64,000 nt of DNA from Myroides odoratus DSM 2801. GTDB lineage: Bacteria; Bacteroidota; Bacteroidia; Flavobacteriales; Flavobacteriaceae. The stretch covers positions 2,797,812-2,861,811 of the forward strand of contig NZ_CM001437.1 of NCBI RefSeq assembly GCF_000243275.1, given 5' to 3'. The notes beneath the pieces are model-generated. The model searched no databases and was not told the DNA's origin. It saw only the letters and a program-made list of their open reading frames with translations. Positions 44,228 through 52,336 of this stretch are shown piece by piece. The translations under genes were made by a program, and so were the position numbers. Numbering within the stretch: the stretch's first letter is position 1; every line of letters begins with the position of its first letter.

Positions 44228-45007
44228 TTAAAGGTCTTTCGCACATCTAAAACCTAAGTTTTTAGTCGTAAAATTAGCTCGTAAGCTTCCTCTAAAACCA
44301 TAGCGCATAAAGGCCGCATAATCCATTAAATCCGAAGCATTGATAGAGGCACTACCACAAAATAGATTCTCGTCATTGCCTTTGTCTTTTCGACTTTCTC
44401 CTGATAAGAAAATAGAGTTGTAATCAAATACCCATTCCCAAATTAAACCGTGCATATCGTAAACGCCCCAGTAGTTTTTTTGTGTACTTCCAACGGGATT
44501 GAGGTAGGTTTTTGGCGTTTCATACCACGCTAAGATATATTGGTTATAGGCTTCTTTTTCTCGCGCATCCAGTTGCTGTGCATCTGCCATGGCTACATAT
44601 TCCCATTCATCCAAAGTTGGAAGTCGCTTTCCTTGGCATTCACAGTATTTTTTGGCCGCAAACCACGAGATGTTCGTTACAGGGGCTTGCGGATTTAAAT
44701 CCCCAAAATCCAAATCGCTCTTCCAATGCGATAAATAACTCTTTGAAGCAAATAAGGCTTTGATTTGGGAGCGTTGATAAGTAGGATACTGCTTTAAGAA
44801 AGCCAAATACTGTGCATTTGTTACTGCAAATCGATCCAATTGAAAAGAATCAACTCGTACATTGCCTTCTTCTGTACTGCCATAGAGCGGTACAAAAGCA
44901 CCACTGCGAATGGTTTGCATCGGTGTTGCTTGCTGAGCATCTGCCAATTGGACGGACAAGATGCTCAACAAACAAAGTAAAAAATGAAGGGGATGAGAAA
45001 TCATCAT
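44228..45007 (-). CDS. SUMF1/FGE-fold protein without the catalytic Cys pair
   Basis: A 259-residue secreted protein (signal peptide to about residue 24). The formylglycine-generating-enzyme sulfatase-modifying-factor fold is clear: FQLDRFAVTNAQYLAFLK, APVTNISWFAAKKYCECQGKRLPTLDEWEY, YDMHGLIWEWVFD and the final NLGFRCAKDL. In true FGE the active-site pair sits shortly before that last motif; here the region reads MRYGFRGSLRANF, with Arg and Gly where the two Cys are expected. It should not make formylglycine. It sits between nirK (1 bp) and SCO (11 bp), suggesting a role in NirK maturation. Confidence 0.88.
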   Translation of the reverse strand: MMISHPLHFLLCLLSILSVQLADAQQATPMQTIRSGAFVPLYGSTEEGNVRVDSFQLDRFAVTNAQYLAFLKQYPTYQRSQIKALFASKSYLSHWKSDLDFGDLNPQAPVTNISWFAAKKYCECQGKRLPTLDEWEYVAMADAQQLDAREKEAYNQYILAWYETPKTYLNPVGSTQKNYWGVYDMHGLIWEWVFDYNSIFLSGESRKDKGNDENLFCGSASINASDLMDYAAFMRYGFRGSLRANFTTKNLGFRCAKDL

Positions 45008-45008
45008 A

Positions 45009-46484
45009 TTATCTATTTTTTTGAACCATTTGAGGGGTTACAACCGTTTTATTATTTCCCCAACTATTGTATACATAAGTCAATACATCCGCGATTTCTT
45101 GATCACTTAGATTTTGACTCGTCATGATGGAGTTGTATTTAATTTTATTTACTGTAATTTCTCCTTCTAAACCGTTAATCACTGTTTTTATCGCTCGACT
45201 GACATCGGCATTTAAGTAATCAGATTTAGCAAGAGGAGGGAAGATTCCTTCAATTCCTTGACCTTCTGATTGGTGACAAGCAAAACACGTTCTTGTAAAT
45301 ACGTTTTTTCCATCTGTCATTTGTTGTGCCAGTGTCTTATTTTCAATCGGCGCTTTCTTATTTGTATCCGTTGGCATGGTTTGGATGGTTCCACCTTCAG
45401 GTAAATAAATACCTTCTTTGATCTTACCAGCAAAAACCTTTTCGTTTTCGTCTCCTTCAACTTTTAGCATACCCAAGGCCCCTTTGTTAAAGGCTCTAAA
45501 GATGGAGTGATCAACCAAGACAAAAGTACCCGGAGTATTCACCTTAAACTCTACGATGGCAGCACCTCCTGCTGGAATAAGGGTGGTCTGTACATTTTCA
45601 TTAATTAAATCCCCACCTTCTACATGTACACGATCGAAAATCTCTCCAATGACGTGGAAAGAACTAACTAAGTTAGGACCACCATTTCCAACAAATAAAC
45701 GCACGGTTTCACCTACTTTAGCTGTGATGGCGTTGTCATTAACCAATCCATTAACATGGCCATTGAATACAACATAATCAGGTTGTTCTTTGACAGCTTT
45801 ATTCATATCAAAAGGCTGAAGCCCTTTTTCTCCATAATTACCTTTGGTGTAAAAATCTCCTTGCATGATGTAATATTCTCTATCAACTGGTGCAAGACCA
45901 CCTTCCGGTTCTACAAGGATAAGCCCATACATTCCATTGGCAATGTGCATACCTACCGGAGCTGTCGCGCAATGGTAAACATAAAGACCAGGATGGAGTG
46001 TTTTAAATGAAAATGTTACCTCGTGTCCAGGAGCTACCAAAGAAGAAGCTGCCCCACCACCAGGACCTGTTACCGCATGTAAATCGATGTTGTGAGGAAG
46101 TTTATTGTCTGGGTGATTTTTAAGTGTAAATTCAACTTCATCTCCCACACGGGTACGGATAAAACTACCCGGTACTGTACCGCCAAACGTCCAATACATG
46201 TATTTTACGCCATCGACCATTTCACCTTCTTGTTCCAGAATTTCTAAATTGACATTTAGTTTAGTAGCCGCTCTTTTTCCTACGGGTTTAGGTACAAGAG
46301 GAGGAGCAGTTAATTCAGCTTCTCTTTCTCCATGTGCAACTAAGCGTTCTGCCCAATCAGCATCCATAACAATGTTCTTTGATTCCTTTTGAGAGCATCC
46401 TCCCAAACCTAGTAGACCTAAAGTCAATACAATCGCTCCAAGTCCTCTTTTTAAATTCCGTGATTTTGTATCCATAATCATCAC
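45009..46484 (-). CDS. nirK: copper nitrite reductase fused to cytochrome c
   Basis: A 491-residue protein reducing nitrite to NO. Lipoprotein-like N-terminus (LLGLGGC, Cys30). Two cupredoxin domains follow: the first has LPHNIDLHAVTGPGG (about 133-147) and HPGLYVYHCATAPVGMH (about 168-184) with type 1 and type 2 copper ligands; the second spans about 215-360 and includes SSFHVIGEIFD and LVDHSIFRAFNKG. A C-terminal haem c domain has CFACH at 400-404, so electrons can enter through a tethered cytochrome. Three possible Met starts lie close together. It heads nirK-SUMF1-SCO and carries both an Rrf2-type and a Crp/Fnr-type site upstream. Confidence 0.96.
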   Translation of the reverse strand: MMIMDTKSRNLKRGLGAIVLTLGLLGLGGCSQKESKNIVMDADWAERLVAHGEREAELTAPPLVPKPVGKRAATKLNVNLEILEQEGEMVDGVKYMYWTFGGTVPGSFIRTRVGDEVEFTLKNHPDNKLPHNIDLHAVTGPGGGAASSLVAPGHEVTFSFKTLHPGLYVYHCATAPVGMHIANGMYGLILVEPEGGLAPVDREYYIMQGDFYTKGNYGEKGLQPFDMNKAVKEQPDYVVFNGHVNGLVNDNAITAKVGETVRLFVGNGGPNLVSSFHVIGEIFDRVHVEGGDLINENVQTTLIPAGGAAIVEFKVNTPGTFVLVDHSIFRAFNKGALGMLKVEGDENEKVFAGKIKEGIYLPEGGTIQTMPTDTNKKAPIENKTLAQQMTDGKNVFTRTCFACHQSEGQGIEGIFPPLAKSDYLNADVSRAIKTVINGLEGEITVNKIKYNSIMTSQNLSDQEIADVLTYVYNSWGNNKTVVTPQMVQKNR

Positions 46485-46507
46485 TTTGTTAGTTCATTTT
46501 AGTCTAT

Positions 46508-46515
46508 CAAATATA
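46508..46515 (-). promoter_or_regulatory. -7 element of nirK
   Basis: On the minus strand this reads TATATTTG, a perfect TAnnTTTG. It overlaps the edge of the Rrf2-type site by three bases. Confidence 0.65.
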
Positions 46516-46536
46516 AAGGACATTTTTGTCTTCTAT
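46513..46536. promoter_or_regulatory. candidate Rrf2/NsrR operator before nirK
   Basis: ATAAAGGAC-ATTTTT-GTCTTCTAT (plus-strand reading), same arms and spacing as at 37777 and 38314, with two mismatches between arms. It covers the spacer between the -7 and -33 regions of nirK, a repressor position. Confidence 0.72.
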
Positions 46537-46538
46537 AT

Positions 46539-46550
46539 TGATATTTATCA
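46539..46550. promoter_or_regulatory. candidate Crp/Fnr operator before nirK
   Basis: TGATATTTATCA, identical to the box before ccoS. Its centre is exactly 33 bp upstream of the centre of the nirK -7 element, and it lies 2 bp beyond the Rrf2-type site. Confidence 0.72.
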
Positions 46551-46690
46551 GGTTTTTGGGAAAGGCTTTTTTGCTTTTGTGTGTGTTTGTTTTTTGTTTG
46601 AGTAACCAATGAATCGAAAGGGGGATCTTTTATGGGGATATAGCGAAAGTATTTTCAACTTTACAAAGGCGATGGTTATTTTCTAAAGAG

Positions 46691-46905
46691 AATTTCTTCA
46701 AAAAAGCAAAGAAGCGAAGAAGCAAAAAAGCAGCTTCAAAAAAAAAATGTTCTATTATATAGATCTGCTCCTAGCAAGCGTTGAGTAACAGATGCGATAC
46801 TTCCTTCGTCAGTATGACATACTGGGTGTATGGTAAGGTGTGGATAGACAGGATTGCAAAAAAACTTCACATAAAAAAAGAATTTCTTCAGAAAAGCAAA
46901 GAAGC
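46691..46905. repeat. 25-bp direct repeat bracketing about 165 bp
   Basis: AATTTCTTCA-n-AAAAGCAAAGAAGC occurs at 46691-46715 and again at 46881-46905 with one mismatch. Between them are low-complexity GAAGC text and a 15-nt palindrome CAGTATG-A-CATACTG (46810-46824). No gene is visible between 46551 and 46907. Confidence 0.7.
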
Positions 46906-46907
46906 AA

Positions 46908-47483
46908 TTAAATCGAAAAGTTCTGATCGATTTGTTTCAGGATAATTTCTGCCAATAACTTTTTCGCACGCATAATTTTGATTTTCACATTATTCAGCGG
47001 TTCGTTGAGAATACTAGCGATTTCATTATAGGAAAGTTCTTGGAAAAACCTCAACTCAATAACTTCTTGGTAGTGAGGTTTTAAAAGGCGAATATAGTTT
47101 TTGAAAATTTCTAAATTCTGTTCGCGAATTAATTCATCTTCAATGGTTTCAGAGTCATCAATAATATTATTGTATTGTTGTTCCTCATCCGTAATGTCCA
47201 CGAAGTGTAGGTTTCTTCTTTTGCGAATTAAGTCGATATGCGTATTTTTCGCAATCGTTAATAACCACGTATTAAAAGCAAATTTATTGTCATAGGACTC
47301 AATGCTACTAAAGGCTTTCGAGAAAGTTTCAATGGTAATATCTTCAGCATCCGTTTCATTCCCGGTTTGTTTGAGGATGAAATGGTACACTTCCGACCAA
47401 TATTGATTTAATAGCGAAGTAAAAGCAGTTTGATCTCCTTTTTTGGCAGCTTCTATTGTGTGACTTGTTGCGCTTGTTTTCAA
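46908..47483 (-). CDS. ECF-family RNA polymerase sigma factor
   Basis: A 191-residue sigma factor. Region 2 (about 20-90) has DAEDITIETFSKAFSSIESYD and FNTWLLTIAKNTHIDLIRKRRN. Region 4 (about 130-185) has YQEVIELRFFQELSYNEIASIL and NVKIKIMRAKKLL. No anti-sigma gene is adjacent. It overlaps the end of the glycosyltransferase gene by four bases, so it is translationally coupled to it. Confidence 0.95.
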   Translation of the reverse strand: MKTSATSHTIEAAKKGDQTAFTSLLNQYWSEVYHFILKQTGNETDAEDITIETFSKAFSSIESYDNKFAFNTWLLTIAKNTHIDLIRKRRNLHFVDITDEEQQYNNIIDDSETIEDELIREQNLEIFKNYIRLLKPHYQEVIELRFFQELSYNEIASILNEPLNNVKIKIMRAKKLLAEIILKQIDQNFSI

Positions 47484-48586
47484 ATTTTCTTACGTGTGAT
47501 AAAGTGTTTAAACGCAAAATAATGACCCGATAGTATGTGAGTAAACTCAAAAAACGGAATGAACCACACCAAGTCTTTTTCATTGAAATTCTTCAACAGT
47601 TTTGCAAAGTAGAAGATACTGATAAAATATCGGAAAACAAATACCCCCACTACAATTTCCCACTGATATAAATGGAGGAGTAGGAAAGTTAATAGAATAT
47701 AAAATACCAATACACTAAAATGGTAGAATCTCAATTTTAGCTGATTGAAAAGCCCGATTCGCTTAAAAAGTAAATCGTTTTTTCGTTGCAGTTGAAAAGC
47801 AGATTTCCAAGAAGCCTGTTGGTGTAAGGTATTCATACTTTCAGGGGCAAGGGTAATCGCTGTATTTGATTTTGTTCCAATCTGTCTAATAAACTCTTGC
47901 TCTTCCCCCTGACTGATTTTCATCTCTTTGATGAAACCATTCACTTGATAGAATAGCGTTTTCTTGTAGGCTTGATTCAAGCTATTACCGTATAACGGTT
48001 TGCCTAATTCTGTCCAAATGAAGTTGTGAAGGGTATGAAGAAACAGTTGGAATCTTTCATATTTATTGCTGAGGCTTTTTTTCTTTTTCGCCAGTGAGGT
48101 ATGGGCAATAACAACTTGTTTTTTCGTTGTGAAAAGGGCTGTCATGCTGGCAATCCAATGCGGTGAATCAGGAAGCGCTTTCGGTTCTGTGAATAAAAGA
48201 TAGTCATAAGACGTGGTCTTAATTCCTAACGTTAAAGCGTATTTTTTATTTCCCCAAAAGGCTTCATTGTTTTCTACATTGACCAATTTAGCAAAACGAT
48301 GTTGGGCAACAAATTGTTCCAAAATAGGTAAACTCTCATCTTCGGAAGCATTGTTTACAAGGATAAGTTCATACGAAGAATACTCCTGTAAAAGCATGGC
48401 TTCAAGGAACTGAGGTAGTTCGGCCTCATTATCTTTGATATACACCACCACCGAAACAGGTAATTGCTGTTCGTTGGCTTTGCTCTTTAATGAGCTATTA
48501 AAGGCGATATTGCTGTATAAAACAACATAATAAAGCGCGTGAAATAATAGAATACCAATCAGTATGTAAAATAAGATGGTTAGCAT
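47480..48586 (-). CDS. membrane glycosyltransferase, family 2
   Basis: A 368-residue GT-A glycosyltransferase. One N-terminal span (about 1-22), the catalytic domain with VSVVVYIKDNEAELPQFLEAML (about 44-65) and ELILVNNASEDES (about 73-85), and two or more C-terminal spans (about 285-350). The usual DxD appears weak or altered (TEPKALPDS at about 133-141). The acceptor is unknown; envelope glycan synthesis is likely. Coupled to the ECF sigma factor gene. Confidence 0.87.
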   Translation of the reverse strand: MLTILFYILIGILLFHALYYVVLYSNIAFNSSLKSKANEQQLPVSVVVYIKDNEAELPQFLEAMLLQEYSSYELILVNNASEDESLPILEQFVAQHRFAKLVNVENNEAFWGNKKYALTLGIKTTSYDYLLFTEPKALPDSPHWIASMTALFTTKKQVVIAHTSLAKKKKSLSNKYERFQLFLHTLHNFIWTELGKPLYGNSLNQAYKKTLFYQVNGFIKEMKISQGEEQEFIRQIGTKSNTAITLAPESMNTLHQQASWKSAFQLQRKNDLLFKRIGLFNQLKLRFYHFSVLVFYILLTFLLLHLYQWEIVVGVFVFRYFISIFYFAKLLKNFNEKDLVWFIPFFEFTHILSGHYFAFKHFITRKKI

Positions 48587-48649
48587 GGTGTGTGAACTAT
48601 ATTAAGCAAGAGGCAAAGGTATCAATAATCGCTTTTTTGTGCAATATAT

Positions 48650-49660
48650 CTAAAAGATATTCACTTCAGCTTCTAGGTGAATATTAAAAATCTTAAAAAC
48701 CTCATGTTGAATGGTTTCGGATAATTTTTTTAACTCGATGCCTTGTGCATGACCATAGTTAACTAAAACTAAAGCTTGTTTGCTATGTACACCAGCATCG
48801 CCAATTCGATAGCCTTTGTATCCACTTGTTTCAATTAACCAACCTGCTGGGATTTTAATGTGATCCTCGTCAATAACATATGAAGGCAGGGTTGGATACT
48901 TCTTTACTAGAATATCAAATAACGCTTTGGATACAATCGGGTTTTTGAAAAAACTACCGCTATTGCCTAATTCTGCTGGATTAGGTAATTTACTACTGCG
49001 AATCGCAATGACAGCTTGACTAATGTCTTGAATTGTTGGAGATGTGATGCCCATTTGCTCTAACTCTCCCTTAATTGCACCGTAATTGGTGTGTAAAACG
49101 TGATTTTTCTTGCTTAATCGATAAACCACAGATAGGATAATGTATTGATCTTTCGCCGCTTTTTTGAAGATACTTTCTCTATAGTCAAATTGACAATCAG
49201 CATTGGTGAATTCTTCAATTTCCAAGGTTTGAATGTGTAAAGCTTTGCAGCTTACCATGGTATCTTTAATCTCAACGCCATAAGCACCAATGTTTTGAAC
49301 AGGTGTTGTGCCGACATGTCCAGGAATTAAAGATAAATTTTCTAATCCCCCATAATCCCTTGCAAGCGTCCACTGCACAAAATCATGCCATACTTCACTC
49401 GCCTGAGCTTCTACCCAAACAAAATCTTCCTCTTCCTTTATAACTTCAATCCCCTTGATATTTAACTTGATTACCAGTTGTTCGACATCATGCGTCAATA
49501 ACATATTGCTTCCTCCACTTAATACAAAATAAGGTTCTTGAGGAAAGGATTGAATCAGGTGTTTCAGTTCGGTAATCGAATTGACTTGTGTAAAGCGTTT
49601 CGCTTGAACATCAATGCCAAAGGTATTGTAAGGTTTTAAAGAAATATTTTCTTGAATCAT
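48650..49660 (-). CDS. murB: UDP-N-acetylenolpyruvoylglucosamine reductase
   Basis: A 336-residue FAD enzyme that makes UDP-N-acetylmuramate for peptidoglycan. NTFGIDVQAKRF (about 11-22), VLSGGSNMLL (about 46-55) and IPGHVGTTPVQNIGAYGVEI (about 113-132) bind FAD. DYRESIFK (about 164-171) and NSGSFFKNP with the catalytic Ser (about 230-238) complete the active site. The C-terminal segment is of the long, E. coli-type form. It is 24 bp downstream of recF. Confidence 0.97.
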   Translation of the reverse strand: MIQENISLKPYNTFGIDVQAKRFTQVNSITELKHLIQSFPQEPYFVLSGGSNMLLTHDVEQLVIKLNIKGIEVIKEEEDFVWVEAQASEVWHDFVQWTLARDYGGLENLSLIPGHVGTTPVQNIGAYGVEIKDTMVSCKALHIQTLEIEEFTNADCQFDYRESIFKKAAKDQYIILSVVYRLSKKNHVLHTNYGAIKGELEQMGITSPTIQDISQAVIAIRSSKLPNPAELGNSGSFFKNPIVSKALFDILVKKYPTLPSYVIDEDHIKIPAGWLIETSGYKGYRIGDAGVHSKQALVLVNYGHAQGIELKKLSETIQHEVFKIFNIHLEAEVNIF

Positions 49661-49684
49661 AGCGTATGAATTGAAAGCAGTTTG

Positions 49685-50767
49685 TTATTCTATGGTAAAG
49701 ATTTTGAAATCTTGATTAATCGAATTTAAGAGCGATTCCGTTCGATCTAAATGAGTATCTGTAATAAACATTTGCCCAAAAGTATCTAAGTTAACCAGCT
49801 CTAAAATTTGACGTACTCGTAGTTCATCTAATTTGTCAAAGATATCGTCAAATAGCAAAATAGGCGCTATGTTATGCTGTTTCTTTAAAAAATCAAATTG
49901 AGCAAGTTTCAGGGCAATTAAAAAAGATTTCTGTTGTCCTTGTGAACCGAACTTTTTAATTGGACTTCCCTTGAGTAAAAAAACGAGATCATCTTTGTGA
50001 ATCCCTACGGATGTATATTGTAGCGCACGATCTTTTTGAATGTTTTGATCAAAAAGCTCTCGCATGCTATGATGTTCTAATTGTGATTCATACAATAAAT
50101 GTACATCATCTTTATTTCCTGTAATCAATTGATGGTATTGATTAAAAATAGGAATAAACTCATGCAAAAAATCACGACGCGTTTCGTAAATCGGTTGGGC
50201 AATCGTTTCAATTTGCTCGTTGTAAATCTCCAGTGTATCTCGATCAAAGTAATTGTTGCTGACAAAACTCTTTAATAGAGCATTGCGTTGTGTAATCAAT
50301 TTTTGATGTTGAATAAGCAATTGTAAATAATTGCTGTTCATTTGAGAAATAACACTATCTAAAAATTTGCGTCTCGTTTCACTTCCTTCAATAATCAAAT
50401 CACTATCGGAAGGAGAGATAATCACAAGTGGAATAAAACCAAAGTGATCTGAAAAACGCTCGTAATTTTTATTGTTGCGTTTGAGTATTTTTTTTTGCCC
50501 CTTTTTTAAGCTACATAAAATGTGTTCACTCTGTTCATTTTTTTCAAACAAACCGTCGATAACAAAGAAATCAGCGCCATGCTTGATATTCTGAACAGCA
50601 ATAGGATTAAAATAACTACGGCCATAGGCGATATAATAGATTGCATCTAATATATTGGTCTTGCCAACGCCATTTAATCCAATAAAACAGTTGATTTTAG
50701 CGTTAAATTCAAAAGATTTATCTTCAATATTTTTGAAATTGAGAAGATCTATTTTTTTTAAATACAC
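49685..50767 (-). CDS. recF: DNA replication and repair protein RecF
   Basis: A 360-residue SMC-like ATPase acting at single-strand gaps. [20 protein letters not shown] (about 8-27), Walker [10 protein letters not shown] (about 32-40), the signature [18 protein letters not shown] (about 272-289), and Walker [14 protein letters not shown] (about 300-312). The length is standard. It is in an operon with murB and divergent from the TPR gene. Confidence 0.97.
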   Translation of the reverse strand: MYLKKIDLLNFKNIEDKSFEFNAKINCFIGLNGVGKTNILDAIYYIAYGRSYFNPIAVQNIKHGADFFVIDGLFEKNEQSEHILCSLKKGQKKILKRNNKNYERFSDHFGFIPLVIISPSDSDLIIEGSETRRKFLDSVISQMNSNYLQLLIQHQKLITQRNALLKSFVSNNYFDRDTLEIYNEQIETIAQPIYETRRDFLHEFIPIFNQYHQLITGNKDDVHLLYESQLEHHSMRELFDQNIQKDRALQYTSVGIHKDDLVFLLKGSPIKKFGSQGQQKSFLIALKLAQFDFLKKQHNIAPILLFDDIFDKLDELRVRQILELVNLDTFGQMFITDTHLDRTESLLNSINQDFKIFTIE

Positions 50768-50871
50768 GAGAATATAGGTGTTTTTAACGAGTGAGTGATA
50801 GTATTATCTAATTTGGTTGCAAATTATCAAAAATATTAATAGTAAGCACTTTTATATTACAATAAAAATCA

Positions 50872-50879
50872 TATTTTTG
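50872..50879 (+). promoter_or_regulatory. -7 element of the TPR gene
   Basis: TATTTTTG matches TAnnTTTG, 22 bp before the ATG at 50902. Confidence 0.5.
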
Positions 50880-50901
50880 CCTTTCATTAAACTTTTTATA
50901 C

Positions 50902-51690
50902 ATGGCAACTTATAATAAAAGAGGTTATAAAGCTCCAAAACCGGAAGACGAAACGGTAGATAACGAATTTGATCAGTATGGTTCAGTTGATACTTCTAAG
51001 AGTACTACGGCAGAGGTATTTAATTCCTTAGATCAAGGAGCAAATAAAATGGAAGGTTGGGTAGCGAGAAATCAAAAAGCAATTTTTGGTATCGTTGGAG
51101 CCATTGCTTTAGTGACTATTGGTTATGTTGGATATAATAAGTTTGTAGTTGAGCCTAAAAACGAAGAAGCAGCGAATGAGATGTTTCAGGCACAATCTTA
51201 CTACAATGACGCTTTTACTAACGAGGCTGAAAGACAAAATTTATTGAACTTAGCCTTGAATGGTGGAGAAGGTAAATTAGGATTTTTAGGTATTATCGAT
51301 AACTATAAAGGTACTGCATCTGCTAATTTAGCACATTATTATGCAGGAACAACTTACCTAAATCAAGGAGACTTTAAAAAAGCAATTGAGCAATTAGAAC
51401 AATATAAATTAGGATCAGAAGCGGTTATTGGTGCTTCAGCATTGGGTGCTATTGGAGATGCTTTCTCTGAATTAGGACAACATGCAGATGCATTTGAATA
51501 CTATAAAAAAGCAGCTGATCACAATAAAAATAGCTTTACTACACCTAGATTCTTATATAAAGCTGGACTTGCAGCTTTAGAAGATGGAAAAAAAGCAGAA
51601 GCTTTAAAAATGTTTAACGAGGTTAAGAATAACTATTCAACGGCTACAGAAGCAACGTTGGTAGAGTCTTTAATCGGTCTTGCTCAATAA
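50902..51690 (+). CDS. membrane-anchored tetratricopeptide repeat protein
   Basis: A 262-residue protein with a charged cytosolic N-terminus, one span (about 62-82, FGIVGAIALVTIGYVGYNKF), and a periplasmic TPR array (about 95-260). YnfM/YfgM-like in layout: LAHYYAGTTYLNQGDFKKAIEQLEQY and ALGDAF-type helices. Likely a scaffold or chaperone for envelope proteins; partner unknown. It precedes ribH by 1 bp. Confidence 0.85.
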   Translation: MATYNKRGYKAPKPEDETVDNEFDQYGSVDTSKSTTAEVFNSLDQGANKMEGWVARNQKAIFGIVGAIALVTIGYVGYNKFVVEPKNEEAANEMFQAQSYYNDAFTNEAERQNLLNLALNGGEGKLGFLGIIDNYKGTASANLAHYYAGTTYLNQGDFKKAIEQLEQYKLGSEAVIGASALGAIGDAFSELGQHADAFEYYKKAADHNKNSFTTPRFLYKAGLAALEDGKKAEALKMFNEVKNNYSTATEATLVESLIGLAQ

Positions 51691-51691
51691 T

Positions 51692-52180
51692 ATGGCAACA
51701 GCGAATAAAAACTTATCGGCTTACGATAAAACAACATTACCTTCGGCAACAAATATGAAAGTGGGAATCGTCGTTTCAAATTGGAATGATACGATTACAG
51801 AAGGATTATTTGACGGTGCCAAAAGAACACTTTTAGATTGTGGTTTACAAGAAGAAGGGTTAATCCGTTGGGATGTACCAGGAAGCTTTGAATTAGTTTT
51901 CGGTGCAAAACGAATGATTGAACGCTTTGAAGACTTAGATGCAGTTATTGTAATTGGCTGTGTAATCAAAGGAGAAACCATGCACTTTGAATTTGTTTGT
52001 GAAGGTGTTACACACGGAATTAAAGATTTAAATTTAATAGCAGATATTCCTGTCATTTTTTGTGTACTTACAGATAACACAATAGAACAGTCACTCGCTC
52101 GAAGTGGTGGTGATATGGGGAATAAAGGGGTTGAGGCCGCGGTCACTGCCTTGAAAATGATTGCTTTAAATAATCTATAA
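51692..52180 (+). CDS. ribH: 6,7-dimethyl-8-ribityllumazine synthase
   Basis: A 162-residue lumazine synthase forming the penultimate intermediate of riboflavin. VGIVVSNWNDTITEGLFDGA (about 25-44), WDVPGSFELVFGAKR (about 62-76), VIVIGCVIKGETMHFEFVCEGV (about 87-108) with the catalytic His at KGETMHFE, and GVLTDNT-like FCVLTDNTIEQSLAR. The ATG at 51692 is preferred over the TTG at 51680. No FMN riboswitch was seen upstream; it is read from the TPR gene promoter. Confidence 0.97.
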   Translation: MATANKNLSAYDKTTLPSATNMKVGIVVSNWNDTITEGLFDGAKRTLLDCGLQEEGLIRWDVPGSFELVFGAKRMIERFEDLDAVIVIGCVIKGETMHFEFVCEGVTHGIKDLNLIADIPVIFCVLTDNTIEQSLARSGGDMGNKGVEAAVTALKMIALNNL

Positions 52181-52192
52181 AAGAAAAAAAAT

Positions 52193-52221
52193 AAGCCTGT
52201 GTAAAAGCAGGCTTTTTTTTA
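52193..52221 (+). terminator. Rho-independent terminator
   Basis: AAGCCTG (52193-52199) pairs with CAGGCTT (52208-52214), then eight Ts. Confidence 0.9.
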
Positions 52222-52280
52222 TCATACGAAATTGAAAAGTGAAAAAATAGTTAAGGAAGTAATTCCCCTATTTATTTAAT

Positions 52281-52288
52281 TAAATTTG
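52281..52288 (+). promoter_or_regulatory. -7 element of mutL
   Basis: TAAATTTG matches TAnnTTTG, 48 bp before the mutL ATG. No clear -33 TTG was seen. Confidence 0.45.
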
Positions 52289-52336
52289 TATGGATAGAGT
52301 TCAACGTTTTAATCAAAAAAAAACTTCCTTTTTTAA

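Noticed and set aside
44228..45007. Active sulfatase-maturing enzyme
   Set aside because: The catalytic Cys pair is missing and no sulfatase gene is nearby, so the standard function is not supported.
46484..46907. tRNA or rRNA gene in the larger gaps
   Set aside because: No cloverleaf with a TTCGA-type loop or conserved rRNA text was recognised in this gap or the others over 300 bp.
51692..52180. FMN riboswitch before ribH
   Set aside because: ribH starts 1 bp after the TPR gene, leaving no room for a riboswitch, and none was seen before the TPR gene.
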